A stretch of 64,000 nt of DNA from Candidatus Bilamarchaeum dharawalense (lineage in GTDB: Archaea > Micrarchaeota > Micrarchaeia > Anstonellales > Bilamarchaeaceae): NCBI GenBank assembly GCA_902386555.1, contig CABMJJ010000009.1, forward strand, positions 275,680-339,679, read 5' to 3'. Made by a program: the position numbers and the translations under genes. Below, one piece after another: positions 61,106 through 64,000 of the stretch (positions within the stretch are counted from its first letter, which is position 1; each line of letters begins with the position of its first letter). Below the pieces are notes generated by a model, which had not been told where the DNA came from, ran no database searches, and worked only from the letters and a program-made list of their open reading frames with translations.

Positions 61106-61763
61106 ATTGCTTCATGTATCCTTGATATTTTTCAAATAGCTTATCTGTCACATAGACCTTTCCATCTATTGTTTTACCTTTTAGATGATTAAAAATGTTC
61201 GAGATATTTTCAATTGCATGAACTGGAACGCCAGTATCTTCGGTAAATTCAGCCAATGCACTTTCTTTCCTACCAATTTCCATTCGGTCTACGGCTATCA
61301 CAATACCGACCACTTCGGCACTTAATGTTTTTTCAAGCTTTTCAATTGCTTCGAATTTTGTACCGCCAGTGGTCATAACATCATCAACAATAACCACTCT
61401 CTGACCCCGGTCTAGGTTTTGGCTACCAACAAAAACACTGTTGGCATCTGCACCGTGAACTTTCTTCTCCTTTCGATCAAAAAGCCATTTTTTGTTAACG
61501 CCAGCACCATTAAGGGCGAGTGTAGTTGTAATGGCCAGGGGAATTGCCTTGTAGGCTGGACCAAAAACAACATCAAAATCACCCTTGAACGCTTCGCCTA
61601 TCTTGGTTGCATAGAATTTGCCCAAATCAGAGGTGACAGAACCGCTGTTCAAAACACCCATATCTATGAAATAGGGAGAAGAACGACCACTTTTCAGAAC
61701 AAATTCACCAAATCGGATGGCATTGTTTCTAGCTAAAAATTCGATAAATGAGGTATTCACCAT
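61083..61763 (-). CDS. pyrE: Orotate phosphoribosyltransferase
   Basis: Pyrimidine synthesis: orotate + PRPP to OMP. FGEFVLKSGRSSPYFIDMGVL and GPAYKAIPLA form the orotate site. RVVIVDDVMTTGGT is the PRPP-binding motif. WLFDRKEKKVHG holds the loop Lys/His catalytic residues. 226 aa; GGTGAT precedes the ATG. Confidence 0.95.
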   Translation of the reverse strand: MVNTSFIEFLARNNAIRFGEFVLKSGRSSPYFIDMGVLNSGSVTSDLGKFYATKIGEAFKGDFDVVFGPAYKAIPLAITTTLALNGAGVNKKWLFDRKEKKVHGADANSVFVGSQNLDRGQRVVIVDDVMTTGGTKFEAIEKLEKTLSAEVVGIVIAVDRMEIGRKESALAEFTEDTGVPVHAIENISNIFNHLKGKTIDGKVYVTDKLFEKYQGYMKQYGAQQKF

Positions 61764-61847
61764 ATCACCAAAACAGTTAGACAGGTAAACTATTTATTTT
61801 ATGTGCATTTAGGTAATGCCTTTAAGCATTGATGGGGAATCAAAATT

Positions 61848-62696
61848 ATGCAAAAACTGGGTGCTGCGAAAATATCCATGTTTGTAAACATTGGACTGCT
61901 TGCAAGTAAGATAGTTGTGGCATTTATTACTGGAAGTATAGGGTTGTATGCTGAAAGTGCTCATTCTTTTTTTGATCTTGTGGCCTCTGTTCTAGCCTAT
62001 CTGGGAATAAGAAAAGCGGAACAACCAGAAGATCATTCTCATCATTTTGGTCATGAAAAATTTGAAAACCTTTCTTCCTTGCTCCAGGCATTGCTCATAA
62101 CAGGTACTGCATTTGTAGTTCTGTTTGAAGCCTACCAAAAAATCTCTGGGCCTGGTGAAGTGGAGTTTTCCGAAGCAGGTATTATTTTGATGTTAATTTC
62201 CATACCAGTCACCTATTTCACATCGAGATATTTAGGAGATATTGCCAAAAAAGAAGGTAGTTCGGCATTGGAAGCTGATTCGGCTCATTTTACCACTGAT
62301 GTAATCAGTTCTGTAGCAGTATTACTAGGATTGATTTTAGTAAAATTGGGTTATGTATTCGGAGATCCTTTAGGTGCCATTGTTGTTGGATTGGTCATGC
62401 TTTACATCTCAATTGAACTTCTTCTCAAATCATTTTGGGTATTTATGGACTTCAGTCCTGAAAAGGACAAAATGGCAAAAATAGTCCATGTTTTAGACAG
62501 CGAAAAAGGAATAACAAGATACCATAAATTAAGAGCGAGAATCGCTGGGAGTAGGATTTTGGTGGATGTCCACATCCATGTACCTCACAAAACCAGTGTA
62601 GTTGATGGACATAAAATTGCACATGACATCGAAACAAGAATAATGCGTGAGGTTCCAGAGGTTAAGGAAGTCAGTGTGCATGTGGAACCGGATTAG
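61848..62696 (+). CDS. Cation diffusion facilitator (CDF) metal exporter
   Basis: 282 aa with six membrane helices. YAESAHSFFDLVAS and EADSAHFTTDVISS carry the two HxxxD-type zinc/metal sites. A His cluster DHSHHFGHEKFE marks the loop after helix II. The ~90-residue C-terminal cytoplasmic domain ends in VHVEPD. Probably exports Zn, Fe, Mn or Co in exchange for protons. Its stop overlaps the convergent next gene by 4 bp. Confidence 0.93.
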   Translation: MQKLGAAKISMFVNIGLLASKIVVAFITGSIGLYAESAHSFFDLVASVLAYLGIRKAEQPEDHSHHFGHEKFENLSSLLQALLITGTAFVVLFEAYQKISGPGEVEFSEAGIILMLISIPVTYFTSRYLGDIAKKEGSSALEADSAHFTTDVISSVAVLLGLILVKLGYVFGDPLGAIVVGLVMLYISIELLLKSFWVFMDFSPEKDKMAKIVHVLDSEKGITRYHKLRARIAGSRILVDVHIHVPHKTSVVDGHKIAHDIETRIMREVPEVKEVSVHVEPD

Positions 62697-63904
62697 ACTT
62701 TTCCTTTAAACACCCACAAGGTTCTGTCCTCTTCAGCACCAAGCTGGCGCTTGGCATCGTCTAGTTTTTTCTCTTCAGAACCACCAAGTTTTACGTAACT
62801 AATTCCTTCTTCAATAATGATTTTTGCAAAATACTGAATCTGATTGAAAACTGCAATTGCACTGAATCCTTCGCTTCTGGGTACTTGTTTAGGTCCATCC
62901 TTAATTTCAGGCAGATTTGGGATTAACTCGTTGGGATCAATCCTGAGCAAATTTTTGAGGATATGATCGCTGCTCCGTAGAGTAAATGGCGTGTAAAGTC
63001 CAACCATACCTGGTCCAATCTCCTCTCCAACAAATATTGAGATGGGAATGTTATTCAAATGTCCAACGTACGCTTTTACATCAGGTAATGAAAGAATCTG
63101 CGGGCTTACCACTCCCAGATGATCTTCTGCTACAGAACCAACCGGGTCAGTCAACTGTGCGAAATGGGCACATATTAGTCCTCGTCCAACTTCACTTGCA
63201 GCACCTGCATTGTCTCCGGTTATCTTTTCCATCCTAAACTCAAGTCCATTGCGTCTAAGAAAATTTTCAAATCTTTTGAAAGCCAACCGGGATTTGCGTC
63301 TATGCTCTTTGTCCACCGTACCACCCAGATCAAGCACCTCGAAAGTATCAAAATTTGGACGGATTACTCTTGAGAGATCAAGTGTAGAATGGAAATAGGT
63401 CTCGTCCTCCTGTGGAGCTCGTGGATTCCATTCATTGTTGTCTGTACCGACCAGGTTGAATCCTCTGAATACATAATCAGGATAATCCCTGACTCCAATA
63501 AAACGAACATAGACACCTTTACAGGGAATCGTAGAATCGGCCAGTATCTCTTCTGTGACATGTTGTATCACCGACCCAACTTGAATGCCCTTGGGAGCAA
63601 CAATCATCAGGTATCCATCTTCATCATAGGCTGTTCCTTCCTTTCTAAAATAGCCCATACTAAATATGCTTTGATCTCCAGAATAAATTAATCCGAATGG
63701 TGCTAGTTTGCTAGCACCACGAGGATTGAAACCATTGGCATAGAGTGCACATGCAACAGGACTGAATCCGAAGGATCCGTCCTGTAATTGTTTGAACAAT
63801 CTAAAGTGCTTTTCAGGTTCAAATATCTCCATACCACGAAATTTTCTCAGGAGTTTTTCTTCCACCCTTTCTCTTTTTGTTCCAGTTAACATGTGTTCTT
63901 TCAT
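62693..63904 (-). CDS. Hypothetical protein, possible GNAT/DUF2156-like acyltransferase
   Basis: 403 aa, soluble. The second half has RRKSRLAFKRFENFLRRNGLEFRMEKI, YVGHLNNIPISIFVGEEIGPGMVGLYTPFTL and SYVKLGGSEEKKLDDAKRQLGAEED. This resembles two-domain GNAT-fold proteins such as DUF2156, but without a clear acetyl-CoA motif, so the call is tentative. A TATA-like GTATTATATC ~26 nt before the ATG supports the start. Confidence 0.5.
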   Translation of the reverse strand: MKEHMLTGTKRERVEEKLLRKFRGMEIFEPEKHFRLFKQLQDGSFGFSPVACALYANGFNPRGASKLAPFGLIYSGDQSIFSMGYFRKEGTAYDEDGYLMIVAPKGIQVGSVIQHVTEEILADSTIPCKGVYVRFIGVRDYPDYVFRGFNLVGTDNNEWNPRAPQEDETYFHSTLDLSRVIRPNFDTFEVLDLGGTVDKEHRRKSRLAFKRFENFLRRNGLEFRMEKITGDNAGAASEVGRGLICAHFAQLTDPVGSVAEDHLGVVSPQILSLPDVKAYVGHLNNIPISIFVGEEIGPGMVGLYTPFTLRSSDHILKNLLRIDPNELIPNLPEIKDGPKQVPRSEGFSAIAVFNQIQYFAKIIIEEGISYVKLGGSEEKKLDDAKRQLGAEEDRTLWVFKGKV

Positions 63905-63924
63905 GATCTTTTATGGAGCTTAGG

Positions 63925-63937
63925 ACAGATATAATAC
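63925..63937 (-). promoter_or_regulatory. TATA box of the last minus-strand gene
   Basis: On the minus strand AGTATTATATC lies ~26 nt before the ATG at 63904, as in other leaderless units here. A separate TTATTATAAACTAAA near 63968-63982 on the + strand may serve a gene beyond the window. No coding sequence is visible in 63905-64000. Confidence 0.45.
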
Positions 63938-64000
63938 TTTGAATTAGAATTTTGACAAAAGGATAATTATTATAAACTAAATTTAGCTATTGTAAACATA

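Overview
The window is chromosomal DNA of an A+T-rich archaeon. Supporting genes are a group II chaperonin (thermosome), SRP54, RpoK, family B DNA polymerase with a C-terminal PIP-like box, Pus10, NurA, NreA, an archaeal-type ATP-dependent DNA ligase, an archaeal RNase P RNA and inositol-1-phosphate synthase. Most first genes of transcription units have a TATA-like box about 26-30 nt before the start codon (leaderless transcripts). Internal genes use GGTGA/GGAGG ribosome sites. The small genes and Cys-rich repeat proteins suggest a DPANN-type lineage (Micrarchaeota/Diapherotrites-like), but that placement is inference.

Region 1 (1-18.9 kb) is an accessory locus and the most unusual part. It holds seven A-B pairs of a Cys/Asn-rich repeat family. 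Four pairs are single A-B proteins (521-534 aa). Three are split into adjacent A and B genes of about 255-265 aa. One fused copy is on the + strand (2559-4130). The other six pairs form one tightly overlapping nine-gene minus-strand operon (7525-16868). Each unit is preceded by a Bat-type HTH regulator (1799-2503 and 17000-17716). Each promoter has a 16-bp palindrome of form ACYG-N8-CRGT about 7 nt upstream of its TATA box. Interspersed are a HerA/FtsK-superfamily ATPase, two threonine-synthase-fold PLP enzymes (one with a membrane anchor and extra domain) and a radical-SAM-like protein. I recognise no described system with this composition.

Region 2 (19-34.9 kb) holds Ino1, a LAGLIDADG endonuclease on the opposite strand, DNA ligase, leucyl aminopeptidase, a UbiA-like membrane protein, a deoxyribosyltransferase-like protein, a double Lrp-type regulator, small HTH proteins, acylphosphatase, an ankyrin-repeat protein and its neighbour, thermosome, SRP54, a nitroreductase and RNase P RNA.

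Region 3 (34.9-48.2 kb) holds a 1530-aa beta-helix surface protein, NurA, dCTP deaminase, rpoK (missing from the ORF track), a HEAT protein, a class V aminotransferase, a glutaredoxin with its probable regulator and operator, a ParB/SerK-like protein, tRNA-Gly and a zinc-ribbon protein.

Region 4 (48.3-64 kb) holds NreA, FolC, a surface protein, a three-HTH protein, PolB, an acyltransferase, a block of unknown small proteins, Pus10, a frameshifted small gene, an AlkD-like protein, PyrE, a CDF transporter and an unknown protein.

A second theme is small palindromic elements at gene ends. Several are flanked by direct repeats that look like target duplications. One truncates the SRP54 tail. Others duplicate the end of tRNA-Gly, the thermosome ribosome-binding region and the thermosome stop region. 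A 73-bp composite element sits inside RNase P RNA.
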